Below, piece by piece: positions 1 to 13,834 of a DNA stretch of 64,000 nucleotides; the first letter of the stretch is position 1; the number at the start of each line of letters is the position of its first letter. The position numbers were made by a program, and so were the translations under genes. Below the pieces are notes generated by a model. That model was not told where the DNA came from and did not search any database. It was given only the letters and a program-made list of their open reading frames with translations. The stretch comes from Spirodela intermedia (lineage: Eukaryota; Streptophyta; Magnoliopsida; Alismatales; Araceae), in NCBI GenBank assembly GCA_902729315.2, contig LR746276.1, positions 2,342,669 to 2,406,668 on the forward strand. The letters are read 5' to 3'.

Positions 1-3000
1 ACCTGATCTCCTCTAGGACCTGAAATTCGCCATGGGCAACTCACGATGTCAAAGAGCTGTCGCAGTAGCAAGTCTGGAATCAAACATCAGGCTACATGGA
101 GAAGGAAGATAAAAGGAAGGAATAGAGAGGCAGTAAATGGAGAATTTTATCGCATCAGTGTCCCATCTACCAAACCATATTGTTTCCCTCATGAGTCATT
201 ATTAAAGGCACCTCTGATCTAATATCTACTATATCAAACGGATTTCACCAATCAATGGGGCTTGTACTATGAGTGATGAGGTGAGTTTTTCAACGGCCCG
301 CATTTAACCCACTCATGCTACTGTTTTTCTACATTTTTCTAAGCAGTGAACTTTTTTCACCTCTCAGAAAGATTTTTTTATGGCTAAGAAAACAGTGGGA
401 GCCAGGATTCAGGACTGAGGCAACTTTAAAAAATGGCAAATGCCTCTTGAATCTACCAGAAATTATGACTGAACCAAGATCCATGGAATTATACACAGAA
501 AGATAGAAAGTGTAATCGGTGTAGGATGCAAACGTATACCGTAGAAGGAAATGTAAAACGACATAGTTCACTGGTCCTTGATAACATAGGATCCACAAGC
601 ATCAGTACTTCATAATATCCAAAATGATATAAGAAAAAGGCAATGACTAATAATTCGAACGTATCTGAATAACTAAAGATATTGACAAAATAGAACAGAC
701 TGACAAACCTCGTCCACCACAGCGACAGCAAACTCATCATGATACCGGCTGAGGCCAACAGTTAGCAGGGCAATGAGATGAACCTGGCTGTACTTTCCCC
801 GGTGAACTTTCAAAAAACACTTTAGAATATATGGTTCACAGTCATTCCACGGTAACTTTCGAAGCTGCCTCAGAACACGATCAGCAGAGGACTTATCAAG
901 ATCTGTGAAAAGTAATTTTCTGATATACTGCACGAAGAGCATGCCATGAGATTAGATTAAGCGTACTAATCTAGCTAGTAACCGTAAAAATCAACTGATC
1001 GTGTGTCTGACCTGATGTAAAGGTGGCCGTACTTTTGAAACCCGATGAGACCGTTCAGGTGGTTTGCACAAGTAGTACGCATTTTCCACGAGAGTACTAT
1101 GACGGGGATCCAAATTTTTGACATTTTTCAGACGCATCAGGATCTCCAACATGTTTGCCACACGTACTGTTGTTTCTGGTGACCGATACAGGAATCGGCC
1201 ACATGTTTCAAGCAGATTGCAGGCAACATCTATATTGTGATGAGTAAAATCATCCAAACAAGCCTGCATGAAAATAGATGCCATCTCTAGTTAGTGAACA
1301 AGAAGTAATCACAGAAATGATACAAATTACTTCCTTAACGTCGTTAAATATAATGGTTCTTTGCCCGATAATGGCCTTTAAAGGACCACATGCATTGATG
1401 TCAATATCACTTTCATGTATTCTATCCGTTTAAATTACAGCCATCTTTTCTATTATGACTTTCGACAGACTGCTGATGTGGAAGCTTACCATGACTAAGC
1501 GCACAGGACAAATTTATGGAGTGACAATAGGCATGGTAACCCGACCAGAAAAAATCAAAACGTACTTGGATTCTTTGATAGTTCTAACCTATTTGAAACG
1601 ATGAGCAAAAGCTTGCAGAGCTTAATTCACTGATGTAACTTGGTTTATATCCTAGATTTAAAACTCGAAAATTGTAAATGAGTTGCATTACCTTCAGACA
1701 ACTAAAAACAAGACTAGGCGGAGCCATTTTGAATTTGCAAAGTTCTCCAATGAACCTTATGTTCTTTATCTTTGTTTCAATGTTTGTTTGGTCCTGTACA
1801 AAGAGCAACGTTAAAGAAAAACAGATCTATCATAGAACTGAACGTGCCAAGAGAAAAGTTATCATTCTAATGAGACACTAAATGAAATAATGCCTAGATT
1901 TTGAAAATTAAAAATCGCTAAAGAACGCAAGCCAACCTTCTTATTGATCAAGAAATTAAACTCTTCCTCTAGCATTGACAGAAGCATTACAGGAACGTCC
2001 TTCATACAGGTCGACAGCGTAGCAACCATCCGAGAATAGTAAGGAAGCAATTCTAAGGAAGTTCTCGGGACATTGAAGAGCGCCCTTGTAAGTTTCTTTC
2101 TGTTTGATTTTGAATTTAAGTAGCAAAATTCCACCTGAAAAAAGCCAATTTCATGAGCAGGCTTAAAGAAATATTTTAGCTACTCACATGAAATTTTGAA
2201 TACAAGCTGAACATATTACCGTTAACTGATCAATGAGATCACGACTGACACAACCAGGAAGCCTCTGCAAAAGACCATCCAGACTGGTCCCATCAACTCC
2301 CTTAAGCTTGTCCTTGTCAGTTTCATATTTCTTGTCAGCTTCCTTTTCTTTGTTTTTTTCTCTGTCTGAATCTTTCATCTTTTCCTCATCCTTTTCATCT
2401 TTGTCCTTTAATTTTTCATCCACTTTTCCGTCTATCAAAGAATCAGAATCACCAGAGGCCCGAACATTGTCATGAGAATCCAAGTTCTCTGAGTCAACAA
2501 TTGAATCCTTTAGAAAAAGGCATAAGTTAGAGAGGAGAAGACGACAAAAGAAAGCACACTAGAAGAGAAGGTTGATCAACGGACGAATAAATTTAATAGC
2601 AAAAATTTATGAACGAATGAAAGGAATGGAGGAGATAGTATGACTCAGGACACAAATCAATGAACCTTTCAGAAGGAAGCATACAGTTCAAAGAACAGTC
2701 ACTTAGTTAATTAGCGTTTGATAACTATCACATGTTAGCAAATCCCTACGTCCACAGGGTAGCCAAAACGCCAACCGAGGAAATAGGATTTGTGGTCAAA
2801 ATATGCCCTGATCTCAAATGGTGACAGTAATTATTCATCTGATTATTGCGTAGGACATAAGTATAACCCATTTGATTGTTCCCTTTTCAGGTGTTGAAAC
2901 TGAAGACTGTCGGGTTCCAGATGAACCCAAACTAGACCAGCAAGACATCGCTTGAAAGTTCAACACAAAAATGAATCAGGGTTAATTGTCTCATCTCAGA

Positions 3001-6000
3001 TCGGCTGATTGTACACTGAGGTAGACAGTTCATGGCCTTCTGTCCATGAAACGAAGAAAGAATAAAAGAACAATAAAATAAGGGAAAGTCATTTAGCTAA
3101 TGATAAAGGAGAGGCAATAACAGTGACAACGAGCTAACTAAAAACATATGACAGCAAAAAATTGTCGTATTATCTCTTTTCTTCTGAATGTTTAAAAGCA
3201 TATCCAACAAATCACGTTTTACAACATGTTTACATTTTCATAAATCACGATTTTACCCTCTAATCAACTAATTTGGTCAATACGGAATCTGATCACGATC
3301 ACCCAATCCCACGGACTACGAAGTATAGAAGATTGTGAATTTACATACAATCTTCACTAACGTCAGTAACATGCCAGCCTATCAATATACCCACCAAGTA
3401 TACCTCTGATAGAGACCAAGTCCCGTGGAAAGACAAGGTGCCTAGGAAGTTATGGATATTTGAACAAAAAAATGAAAGTGGATTTTGTATTATTCTGTAT
3501 CGAAAAATATCTTAGAGGACATCATCACTGTCCTCATCACTGTCGATCATTTCATCGATGTGACAACCAAGCTTTCTGAAGCATTATTTTCCTATCTCTG
3601 AGTCAATCATAGGAAAGAAATAGAATATCTTCTCGAGCGACAGACCTCCTGTGGTCCACTGGTCCAGCATTCATTTGAAAAAAAGCATGAAAATTCATAA
3701 TTCACGAAGGTATTTGCGAGGAGAGACAGCCAACAAGAGGCTCAACTGAAACGAACAGAGCTATACAAAGTATACGCCTAATCAATGTTACATTATTTAC
3801 TCATGTCTTTGAAGATGGATCATCCATCTTTGGAAAATAAAAATCTGTTTGCAAGACGAGAAAAAAATAGAGTTTTGTCCCTATGAGGACAAATACGTAT
3901 AATTTTCATCAACATGGGGCCAAGGTACCATGAAAAAAGGATACGTAATAATAGCATTTAAGACAGAAATCTTACATTTTGATCCTCATGATTCTTTAAC
4001 GACTGGTCATTCATCTTCGGCTCTGCTTCCCCAAGCAATATTGCAGGAACAAACGCTCTGGTAGAAATATAAGAAGTAGCCTCAGTAAGTTCAAATGAGA
4101 TTCTTGAAAATCAGTGTGGTTCGTTTATAAGTTTTTTCTCAGAACAGCAGAAGATAACAGCCAACTGAACCTCAGATCGGGCAAGGATTCATAAAAGGCC
4201 CTTGTATCATCGTCATCCCATATAGGTTCAGGCACTGTTGGTTCCTTCCCAGACGTAGATGTTACTTCTGCTCCAGTAGAAACTCTAGTTGTATGGCCAT
4301 CCTCCGGCATTGCAGGTGGTTGCATATCAAGGGCTTCAGCAAATCTATCAGCAAATGGAGAAAGATGATATTTCTGAAAGAAATTGAGAATAACCTACAG
4401 CTTGCTGGAAAAATAGCAGATAATCTTTGAACTAAATATGCAACGGATTAAAGTGTTGTTTCCCCAAGGAATTTGACACGCCTACAGTTAAAAATGCTCA
4501 AAACCATTTCCAACCTTCTAGTTAGAATGAATATGATTTTTCTCCACGAATGGAATACTTTTCTCGGAAAATATTTTTCTAGTTACAATAAATATTATGG
4601 TAATTCTCTTCTACCTGAGAAAAAAAAAGGACGTGAACCAGTTAAATCTATCCAACCTATCCTACCTATCCTACAAAAATGCATCACAATGTTGTGAACT
4701 TGGGTACTTCGCAAGTCAAATTTCCTTTTTAGCAATTAAAGCATTATTAACAAGTCTCAGAAAAATCACCACTGAATTGTTACCCTCCTCACTGTCCATA
4801 AGTATCATAGGCAGAAAGGTGTGGCTGGTAACATTTATCTTCCTTTACAGAGTAATTCACAAGATCTAGTAATTTCCAAAGGTTTATCATAGTGAGAAGA
4901 CCCAGTAAACCCAAATGATCTAAAACCTTTTGCTCTCAGTTTACTACGGAACTATCACATGTGCAACACTTGATGTTGGCTCAACAGATTCAGGAAAGAA
5001 TATAAAGCCTCGATGCTCCATTCCAGCCCACAACAGCCCGAGGGTCATGCAGCCAGTTTTCTTGTCCTGATGCAGCCCGTTCCACACGCCCAACATACAT
5101 GCTACAGAAGAACGTAATGGGAATATCTCCCCGTCAAGGAGATCATAAAAAAAAGAAGTCCGTAGACCGAAATTAAGAAAACCAACAGTAATGCATTTTG
5201 ACATCAGTACCTTCTTCCCACGCCCTGAAACAATATTTCTGACTGAAAATATTGACTTCGCTCCCTATAGCATGCTGCAGCCATACAGCAAACCATGACA
5301 CCCAGTCCTAATGGAGACATTCTGACAGTGACTAACTCTAACACTGGTCGTCAATGAACGATGAACAACACACCAAAAACAACCTGGGGAAAAATTATCA
5401 TGATCACATGCTTTAAAGAAGCACATGCGTTCTCATCAACTCTGCAACCAACTTGATCGCGTCCTATTGATAAAGTTCACACGTAGGAGAAAAGACTGTA
5501 CATCAGGTTGTATTCCTGATAACTAAGAAAATCTCAGCCGCCACACTTTCCGCCAGCAGCAAATCAAAGAAAAAGTTATAATCACACTCATCTCCTCATA
5601 GGCACTAATTGACAAGGAAAGAGAGTTATACATTCAGATTTGAAATTTTTCTATCAGATAATCTGATGAGATAAAATCATTCATTCTGCTATTTTTCCTG
5701 CATCCTTGGATAAAAAAAGGCACTACTTCATTTATCTTAGTTACTTATGAACAGAAAGATGCGACAGATTCTAGACTTAATACCAATAGCCAAAATTTAA
5801 ATTATCAAATTAGTAGCTAGAATACGAGCCAGAAAAAAAAAATACGACCAACTTCTCTTTCACGAATAAAAATAAAAGGAAGGTTCAGCCTAAAACTTAC
5901 GAAGATACACTCCGGAATAAACTGTCATATGATTTCCGCAGTTTCTCATATGATGCTGCACTTTCATCACTGAGCTCCCCTCTAAACAATTTAGCATTTT

Positions 6001-9000
6001 CAATCTCCATCTGGTGAAGTGTCTGAGAGTTACAGGGAAAAAAACACGACATCACAAAAAGTTCATGTCACAAACTTATGTAGATATATCTTAGTAACTT
6101 ACTGAATGTTCTAATCGGAGAACTTCGGTGATAGCATCATAATATGTCTGAAAAGCTTTCTTCAAGATTTTCTTTTGATCAACAGTGATGTTCAGTCCCT
6201 TAAAAAACTGCAGATAGAGTAAGAAAAGGATATCATAAATAGTAGAAAAAATCATATCACAATACTACCATCAGAAGCAATAAAAAACACCATCACAATG
6301 TAACTTCAACAAAACTTTATAATCAACATAAGTGATATGGTGTTTGAAGCCTTCATTTTGTTTTTACCCAAACCTCTACTTACACACCGATATTATTGAT
6401 TGTGCCATGGTTTTACCAAACCCTATTCAATTTGAGTCCAACAGAAAATGCCCTCACTCATAATTGAACCACTAGGAATTTAGGGAAATCTTAGAGTGTT
6501 ACGAATTTTGAAATCAAAGGATCAGTGTGGAATAAAAAGGTTCAAGAAATTCGTGGTTTACAATAGGAATTTATGGATTTCGTAAGTGGTTACGGTCCAC
6601 AATAAAGTAAATAAGATGGCCAAAATAGTAATCCACTGCAGTATTTAGGGACCTAGAAAAGAAGGTGAGGCACCAGGCAGTGCCTAAGCGAGCACAAATT
6701 TTAGATTTATGCCCTAACTGTCGACTTAGGCGTATTTAGGGGTCTCCAACCAGGGATAGGAATAAGCAGATAACCCTCTTCATAAAGTGCTTACATCGAA
6801 AGAAGGTTTTTAATCCAAAAAAAATTAATATATCTATGTTCAGGTAGACACGTGATATGCCCTCAAAAAATAAGCGATTAGTTTTCATTCTCACTGTTCT
6901 ACATAATAATTTAAGTTCTCATAAACAACTGGAAATGTCATCCCTTTTTTCTTACTGCTAGCTTTTGCATCCCTTCTTCCACTAGTAATCCAAGTCCTTT
7001 AGAGCACCATAACAAAAGATGAGTAGTTGGTTTTGGGGCAATGTGGACAATAAATGGTTTTTATTCCTGCCTGTTAGCTTATAAGCGTATCCATCAGTAT
7101 GAGACCACAGAATAAGTTGCCTACTCAGTCCATCACAAAACATGACGGTTTCTTAGTTGAAAATGATACTGGCCAATTGACACGTTGATCAGAATGCAAT
7201 CAAAGCAGAATTTTGCTGATCAGGGAATCTAAGCCAGTGTGTGGTGCTGTAAGAAAAGTTCACTCGGAATAACGCCTTTATTGTCCATGATTGCAATGAG
7301 GAAGCAGGGGGCTGATCCCATTGAAAAGATGCAATTCAATAATTACATCTGTTAAAATAAGTTGATGGATGAAAGATGTTGAATGATTAAAAAAAAAGGA
7401 CAATGAACAGTTCAAGTAGCGTCCTTTTCATGACTGCTTCTAACTAACCTTGATGTTTCACAGTACCACCCTCACCTCAAGACTAACTTATAACTGACGA
7501 ATCCTTACCAAGGAATACAAGACCCATAGGAATAAGTATGGATCATACCCAGCTACCTGTGACTGAGGTTAGTGGGCTAGATAGTGTCAGTATTATTTTT
7601 CATATGAAAAGAGATCAATAGGGAAAGATTATATTCACCCTCAATTCAATGTTTCACTAAAGATAATTCGGGAACGAGAGACTGTAAATTTCATACTGAA
7701 CTCTACTGGGGAGAACTTTAATTTCCTGTAATGGTTCATGCTTTCAGTTAAGTCCGTATGCTTGAGGTAGTCAGTTATGTTAGGCTATCGGAAGGATGGA
7801 TTGAGAGGCTTCAAGTAAAGTCGCTTCAAAAATGTTGTGGCCTGTTATTGTTGGCTCCATGACAGGAGCTGATTTATACTTCAAAGTTTCAATGAATCAT
7901 GCCCACAACATTCCCACCCCAAAAATATCAAAACGGACAGCAAGAATTGTAATGAGAATACAGATGGTACCTCATCATTAATTTCCTGCCCAGGTTGCTT
8001 AAGTCCCAAAAAATACCTTCCTTGTCTAGCAAAGCTGGTAAGAAGAGAAATATTAGTCTGGGTTGCGTCCCGATCCTTTAAATGATCTGAGCCTGTAAGA
8101 TCCTTAATAATATTTGTAAAAATGCCCGCATCCTCTACAACACCAACAAAATAAAGTTCCATAAGCAGTCTGAGAGTGCTTCGTTTCTTCGTGGCCTTCA
8201 AATTTCTGTCAACATCTGATTCATCGACAGATTTTCCAGGAAAGAACACTTTCAAGAGGCCCTGAACAAGGTTTGTTGCAAAGTCCTTGTACCTTTGATG
8301 AAGCAAGGAACAAACCTGAAGAAAAAAGAATTACAAGATCAATAAGCTAGTAACAAAATATACCCAATAAACTCAAGGGCTACGTATGTTAAATTTTTTC
8401 ATCAAAGATTCTGACAAAAAATGAAGTTGTCTCTGAAACACTCTGGGCAAGTTAACAATACACAAGTACAAAAATAGCATTGCCGACTTTCTGACCCTAA
8501 AGCTCCATGTTTAAATATCAGACGATAAAATACCGAGAAGGATCATTACGTTGGCAAGATATTTCTGAAGAAGAAACTAAAGCGCTCCAAATTAGCGAAG
8601 AGTAATATCCCAGGCCAAACCAGTAACAGATGTGTTCCAAAAGCCTACACTCCCCACACATAAGAATATTATCACTAGTCAATCTTTATTTTAATTTCCA
8701 CCTTTTACATAATTTTTGTCATCTTTATCTATATTATTACCACCATTATTGAAGAAATTATTGTGGAACAGGCGGGTACATAGAAATATCACATAGCCGT
8801 TCCTTTTTGTGAGTATATAGCAATTCATTTGTTAGCTAAATTGGTGATATGCTTGCAAAATGGCTTGTGAATTTCGTGGCAGGACTCCAACAGAACATCA
8901 AATAAGTATACATCTCTATTTCATGCGGGCAAATATTAAAAAAAATAATTCCTCAAAACTATCCAAAGAAGGAACCTGTAAAGCGATGTATTGAAAGGTG

Positions 9001-12000
9001 GTTAAAAAGGACATATTGGAGAAATAAAATATATATAGCCACACAATGTATCCATGTGATCAAGATGACAATTGACCCTCACCTGAACGGCTGCTTGAAT
9101 ATCTGATGTGCGTAGCTTGGCATCACAAATAGCTGCCACTGCTTCACTAACAAACTTACTTAAGTTGACACTTTTCAACTCATCCATTAATCCATCTCGC
9201 TGATCATCATTTATTTGTTTAAGCTTCTTAATGACAGCTGTATTGCGCTTAATGCTGGAATCCAATGTTCTCAGAAACCCTGAATCTGTATAGATAGCTC
9301 AAATATCAGATCTCGATATATATGACTGTACATCACATGAGAGCACATGTAATATAGATACAGAATAAGAATTGAAAATAAAAATATGGCCGTGATCTTA
9401 TTTAGGAAAATTAAGAAGCCACCATAGCTAATAATGCCATCATAACAATTCGAAATGATCAATTTCACATACCGTGACCATGGTGGGGAAGATAATTATG
9501 TAACTGTCAAAAGTCACTGATATTATAGGATTACAGTTTGCCAGCTATTCTCTGCTTCCACAGTCATTAAGGTGAATCCGGAAAACAAGGCCAACCACCC
9601 ACACCCCCACTCGTTAGGGAAGAAGGCATAGCACAGAGGCAAAGTGCGATTTTACTTGAGGTTCCAAGGAAGGTTCTAATTAACTAGTATCTATTTCAGA
9701 TATAAGATCGGCTTTACATCAAATTCAATTAAACTTGTGATCGTAAAAAATTCACAGCAAAAAGTGGAAACACAAACTGCAATTCATGTTTACAAAATAC
9801 TATCAAATCATTCTCTATCCTTGATACAATAGCTCTCAGAACTAGCTTTGAACCCCCTATACAGAGCGATTATTAAATTACGTCAGAAATTTCCCTACAC
9901 ATTGGTGAAGGTGTCACAGTACTATTCATTAGGGCTTTATATCTTATCAAACGTGGTTTCGTCGATAAATCTTATTTTTCATAACGATATTGATCAGATC
10001 AGGTTATTCAACTTAAAAAGGTCATTTAAAACATATCATCAGTGCCCTTTTTTTTAGACTAGACACATCCTTCAGAATCTTATAACATAAGATTAGTTTA
10101 TCTAAAAACGTATAAAATATGATGGTTGAATCACAAATACCACCAAGGTGACAAGGCAAGAATCTTTTAGCCCACTCGCACAAATCCATTGGCCTTTGTC
10201 TTCTTGCCGACATATAATTTTATGATAATCACAGTCCATTTTCAACCCTCAAAGATTTGGGTGCAGCGTCCAATGTTACGGTACCTACTATTTCTACTGA
10301 GAAAACAAATCACAACTAATATTTTCAAACCGAGAATTAAAACCTTCAATCATCAAGGAATAAAAACCACCTTAAGTCACTTAACAATGTCCTGGTTTTA
10401 CAACTGCAATGACTGTCACAAGAAAACTGATTTTCAAATGAATAAAAACAGAATCGTTAGAATTTAGATTATAGGTCGTTCATAGAAAGTTTACATGACA
10501 GCTAATAAGGATCATGCATAACTGAAAGTGATATCGTTAAAATAAGACTATATGATACGAAACCGTGAAGTTATTTCTTCCACAACTCCCCAAAATTAAC
10601 CCTAGGTGAATTTTGAAATAGAACCAAGGAAGGAAATACAATACCAAGCGTGATTTACAAAATTACACTTCATGTTTAAACTAAGTCATTGATTACATGC
10701 AAACTAAACCATTACTCGAATAACAATCTTCCCAGATTTTTGCCTACAAGTGCCTCCTTTTGCTACTGTCTATTGGGAAACGGCAAAAACTAGTGAAGCT
10801 CTTTAAAATGAAGTCCCCAGGATTGGCTTTATTGATTTTCGTTAAGAAAACGAAGTAAAAAGAAATGGGCACAGTCACAATTACGATAGAACCACTCCTA
10901 CATACACTATACAAACATGGATGGAAGGAGTATTTGCGCCAAAATTAAAATGAACCCCACAACTGGAAATTTTCTCATCACCACATACTGGAAAATAACA
11001 TGACAGAATACACGTGAGGCCCCAACATCACGAAATTGTTGGCCAACCAAATGATACCAATAAAAGGATCTGCTGAAGAGGAAACGGTCTGGTCACTTCA
11101 CAAGGGAAAACCCCTCAAACAAAAGAGAAAGGGATGCTTTTTCCCGCCTGATATCAAAAACTGAGTGTATCACAACCATTTCGGTTCTAGATAATTTCCT
11201 GAAGAAAATATCACTCAAAAAGAAGGAAAATTAATGGTGAAAATCATCCAAGGAATAAGCTTCAATACTTCCATCTAAGAGAGAATACAAGTACAAAGGA
11301 CACAAGAAATGTAAATATTATTTTCTAAGAGATCCTTTCCGCCTGTTAAATTGATGATTATCATCTTTGCTAGCAGAAAATTTCAGAACATAATTCAAAC
11401 AAGAATCCAATAGATTCTAATGTTATTTGCAATCATCCCCACAAGTGGCACTCATGAACCAGTAAATGGCATACCTATGAATTAGGTATGTAGAATTTTG
11501 TGTATAAGTGGATTTATATTTCGCCAAAGCAGACTGTCATAAACTAATGTCATTAAATTTATTTCAATTTCAACTCAATTAGATTTCCCAAAGCATGTCA
11601 GTTTTTGCAACAAGCATTTTTTAAAAAAATCTTATCTTAAATAGTCACTTGTTCATCTGATGATTTGCCAATGAATAGTTTAAGTTGCATCAACTAACCA
11701 GGTCTTTCCGGATTCAAATTAATCTGACGAAGATGAACCTTTGCATCAACAGATTTTTTGAATTCCTCAAGACGAGCACTCGTTTCCTGTGACATAGAGA
11801 ATAGAGATTAAGAAATTGAGTCTTTATATTCGAAATACAATTTGCCGCTACAGGAATTAGATCAGTTCACACCATGTATCTACCATCCATAGACTAAGAA
11901 CTGTATCATAAAACCATGGAACCGTCTCAATTACCCTTCCAAAACATCATAGTAAAATTTAAGACAAAACATCCCTGTAACCACTTCAATAATGTGCCAG

Positions 12001-12504
12001 TGTAACAAAATAAAGAAAAAAGTGTTAGCATGTTTTCTGTAATTACAAACTAGCACAAGTTAAAAGATATAAGTGCACCACGATGATATCGGCAATGACG
12101 AAAGACATGCCTAATTAAGAAAGAAAAATTATCCAGAACATAAGCAAAAGCATGAAAAACATGGCTCCATAAATCATTATATGTGCTGAAAATTCAGGAT
12201 TTGTAAGATGGGCAACAATTGTCAGTTCAAAGGGAGAAATAATAAATACCCACCATTCTCCAGAAGTTTCTGATTAATTCAATGCTCAGAGCAGTAAATT
12301 CGTATTCGTGTAACTATATTTGGTTAAAAACTAAAATTAAGAAACATATTAGCATTGCATGTTAACTAATTCATGTATGAGGAGTAATGAATGTGATCAG
12401 CATCCAGTAGTGTATATTTGCAGTAAACTAGATGGTCATACCTCATCATCTGGTTTACCATGATGATCCCCAGGAATGCGACCATCATCTTCTGGATGTT
12501 CCAT
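1..12504 (-). CDS. UPF2: UPF2, regulator of nonsense transcripts 2 (3' end cut by window)
   Basis: Core nonsense-mediated mRNA decay factor that bridges UPF3 at exon junctions to the UPF1 helicase. I built it from 14 minus-strand exons with consistent phase and GT/AG borders: 12504-12442 (ATG), 11786-11699, 9279-9083, 8315-7971, 6207-6103, 6022-5901, 4344-4171, 4057-3976, 2507-2220, 2134-1937, 1793-1692, 1263-1012, 927-709, 19-1. This gives about 751 residues; plant UPF2 is near 1,180, so roughly 430 C-terminal residues, including the UPF1-binding part, lie beyond the left edge. MIF4G-1 covers about residues 50-290, MIF4G-2 about 465-655 (LLQRLPGCVSRDLIDQLT at its start), and MIF4G-3 begins near 670. 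A Lys/Asp/Glu-rich linker precedes MIF4G-2 (about 415-465), as in Arabidopsis UPF2. The start MEHPED is chosen because plant homologues begin the same way. Exon joins are inferred by homology; identity is very secure. Confidence 0.95.
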
Positions 12505-13478
12505 TTCTCCTGCCAAGAATTCAATCAGCATAAACAGGTGCGTCGTGTCGCACTAAAAATACAACAGCCATTACCAAAAAAGTTGACAGCTCACTTTGTG
12601 ATACCTCAGTGCTGAGAATCATTCACAGGAGAATATTACCATTGAAATATTTCATATAACGGCATTTCACATGATCTTCATTCAAATTAGGAAAACGACA
12701 CATCAAACCAAGGGTTTTTCAGTAACTTTTGACAATTAGTAGAGTGGATGACGTTGATGCCAGATAAGAATGTGGGGAATCTGTTATTTCGGGATTGACG
12801 CCTTTCTAGTTTCTGCACGGAATTACACTGTCTTAGGACACAATAGATGTACAGAGAATTTTTTTAAGAGCTCATGAATCATATATTTGTACTTTGGTAC
12901 CATCATCTTCCAGAAGAAAATGTTCACCAATTTTTTTGTACTTTTCAAGGAGTTGGCACTCAGGGTTCAACAAATAGGTACAGCAGAAGTATGGAATATA
13001 TTTCATGTAATGCTAATGGGAAGTCATCTACCGATGAATGGCTGAAAAATTAGTACGAAGAAGAGAGAACACGAGAAAACCGAAATGAAATTGGAGCTTG
13101 GGAGTGAATCATCACGCACTGCAGTGGAAGACTCAGTGGAGATCGAAATCCTCTTAGTTTCAATTCTCACATAATGATAACCGAAGAAGAGTGCCCGTCT
13201 AACCGGAACCCACATAATCAACGCAAACATTCCATTCAGAAACGCATTGCTCCAGTATATGAACGTTGATGTAGTCGTAGGATGGGGGTTTGACGAGTTG
13301 CTTCGGTTTTTGTCATCTCACGAAAAATAAGAACACCTGGTCCGTCGGTGAGTGTGAAACAGAACTTGATGCAAGAATTTAGACATACAGTAGACACAAC
13401 AACTATGAAAACCATGTAAAGAACGGTTTGCGAAAGTGTCCAGTTCCGAACACGTCGCTTGCTACTCAGCGAAAAATA

Positions 13479-13559
13479 AAACCCTAGTTTTGAGACGGAA
13501 GAGGAAAACAGTAGAAATCATTACCCTTTCAACGCGGAAGTAAAAACGAAAAACCCTAG
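13479..13559. promoter_or_regulatory. Two telo-box motifs in the UPF2 leader intron
   Basis: The 9-mer AAACCCTAG occurs at 13479-13487 and at 13551-13559, just inside the first intron of UPF2 near its donor. Telo-boxes are known in plants close to the start sites of translation and growth-related genes. Function here is inferred from motif and position only. Confidence 0.4.
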
Positions 13560-13706
13560 CACAGTTGAATGATACTAGTCGAAGCATATGGAGATGAAAT
13601 TTTCCAGTACCTCTTCAACCAGAAAGCCGTCGTCCTCTCTCCTTCCCCGGGGCTGAGGCTCCTGCTCCGGCCTCTGGAGCCGCGCCAGGAGCGGTGACTG
13701 GCTTAT

Positions 13707-13739
13707 GAGAGAGAGAAAGAGAGAGGGAGAGAGAGAGAG
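13707..13739. repeat. Imperfect GA/CT microsatellite in UPF2 leader
   Basis: GA-rich tract on plus, interrupted by AAA and GGG. It reads as CT on the UPF2 coding strand, within the inferred 5' UTR. Confidence 0.8.
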
Positions 13740-13748
13740 GCGGGGGGA

Positions 13749-13834
13749 GATCCTTATCGAATTCTACCGATAAGGATCCGTTAACAACGGACTTATCGGA
13801 TCAGATATCGAAGAAACCGACTCGAACCGGTTCG
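13749..13834. promoter_or_regulatory. Palindromic GATAAG cluster in the divergent promoter
   Basis: A perfect 11-bp inverted repeat (GATCCTTATCG at 13749-13759, CGATAAGGATC at 13768-13778) has an 8-base loop. A third CTTATC lies at 13792-13797. A 12-bp palindrome, CGAACCGGTTCG, follows at 13823-13834. GATAAG is the plant I-box core, bound by MYB-related or GATA-type factors. The cluster sits directly upstream of the inferred UPF2 transcription start and within about 0.5 kb of the divergent plus-strand leader. The regulatory role is inferred. Confidence 0.45.

Larger units (their letters stand above)
12505..13740 (-). other. UPF2: UPF2 5' UTR, leader exon and leader intron
   Basis: Coding exon 1 extends only to 12509, where an AG acceptor precedes it, so the UTR continues in an upstream exon. 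The best candidate starts (reading minus) in the CT-rich block at about 13740-13611 and ends at a GT donor at 13610. This leaves a leader intron of about 1.1 kb (12510-13610). The transcription start is not determinable. The leader exon contains a pyrimidine-rich microsatellite on the coding strand, which is common in plant 5' UTRs. Confidence 0.6.

Noticed and set aside
2184-2219. Extension of the UPF2 exon to the donor near 2187
   Set aside because: It would break the frame of the next exon and insert extra residues; the donor at 2219 gives the family sequence DQLTVEFCYL.
4171-4373. Alternative UPF2 exon boundary at 4373
   Set aside because: It leaves the exon out of phase with the upstream exon; the acceptor at 4344/4345 restores phase and the expected SSFAEALDMQ sequence.
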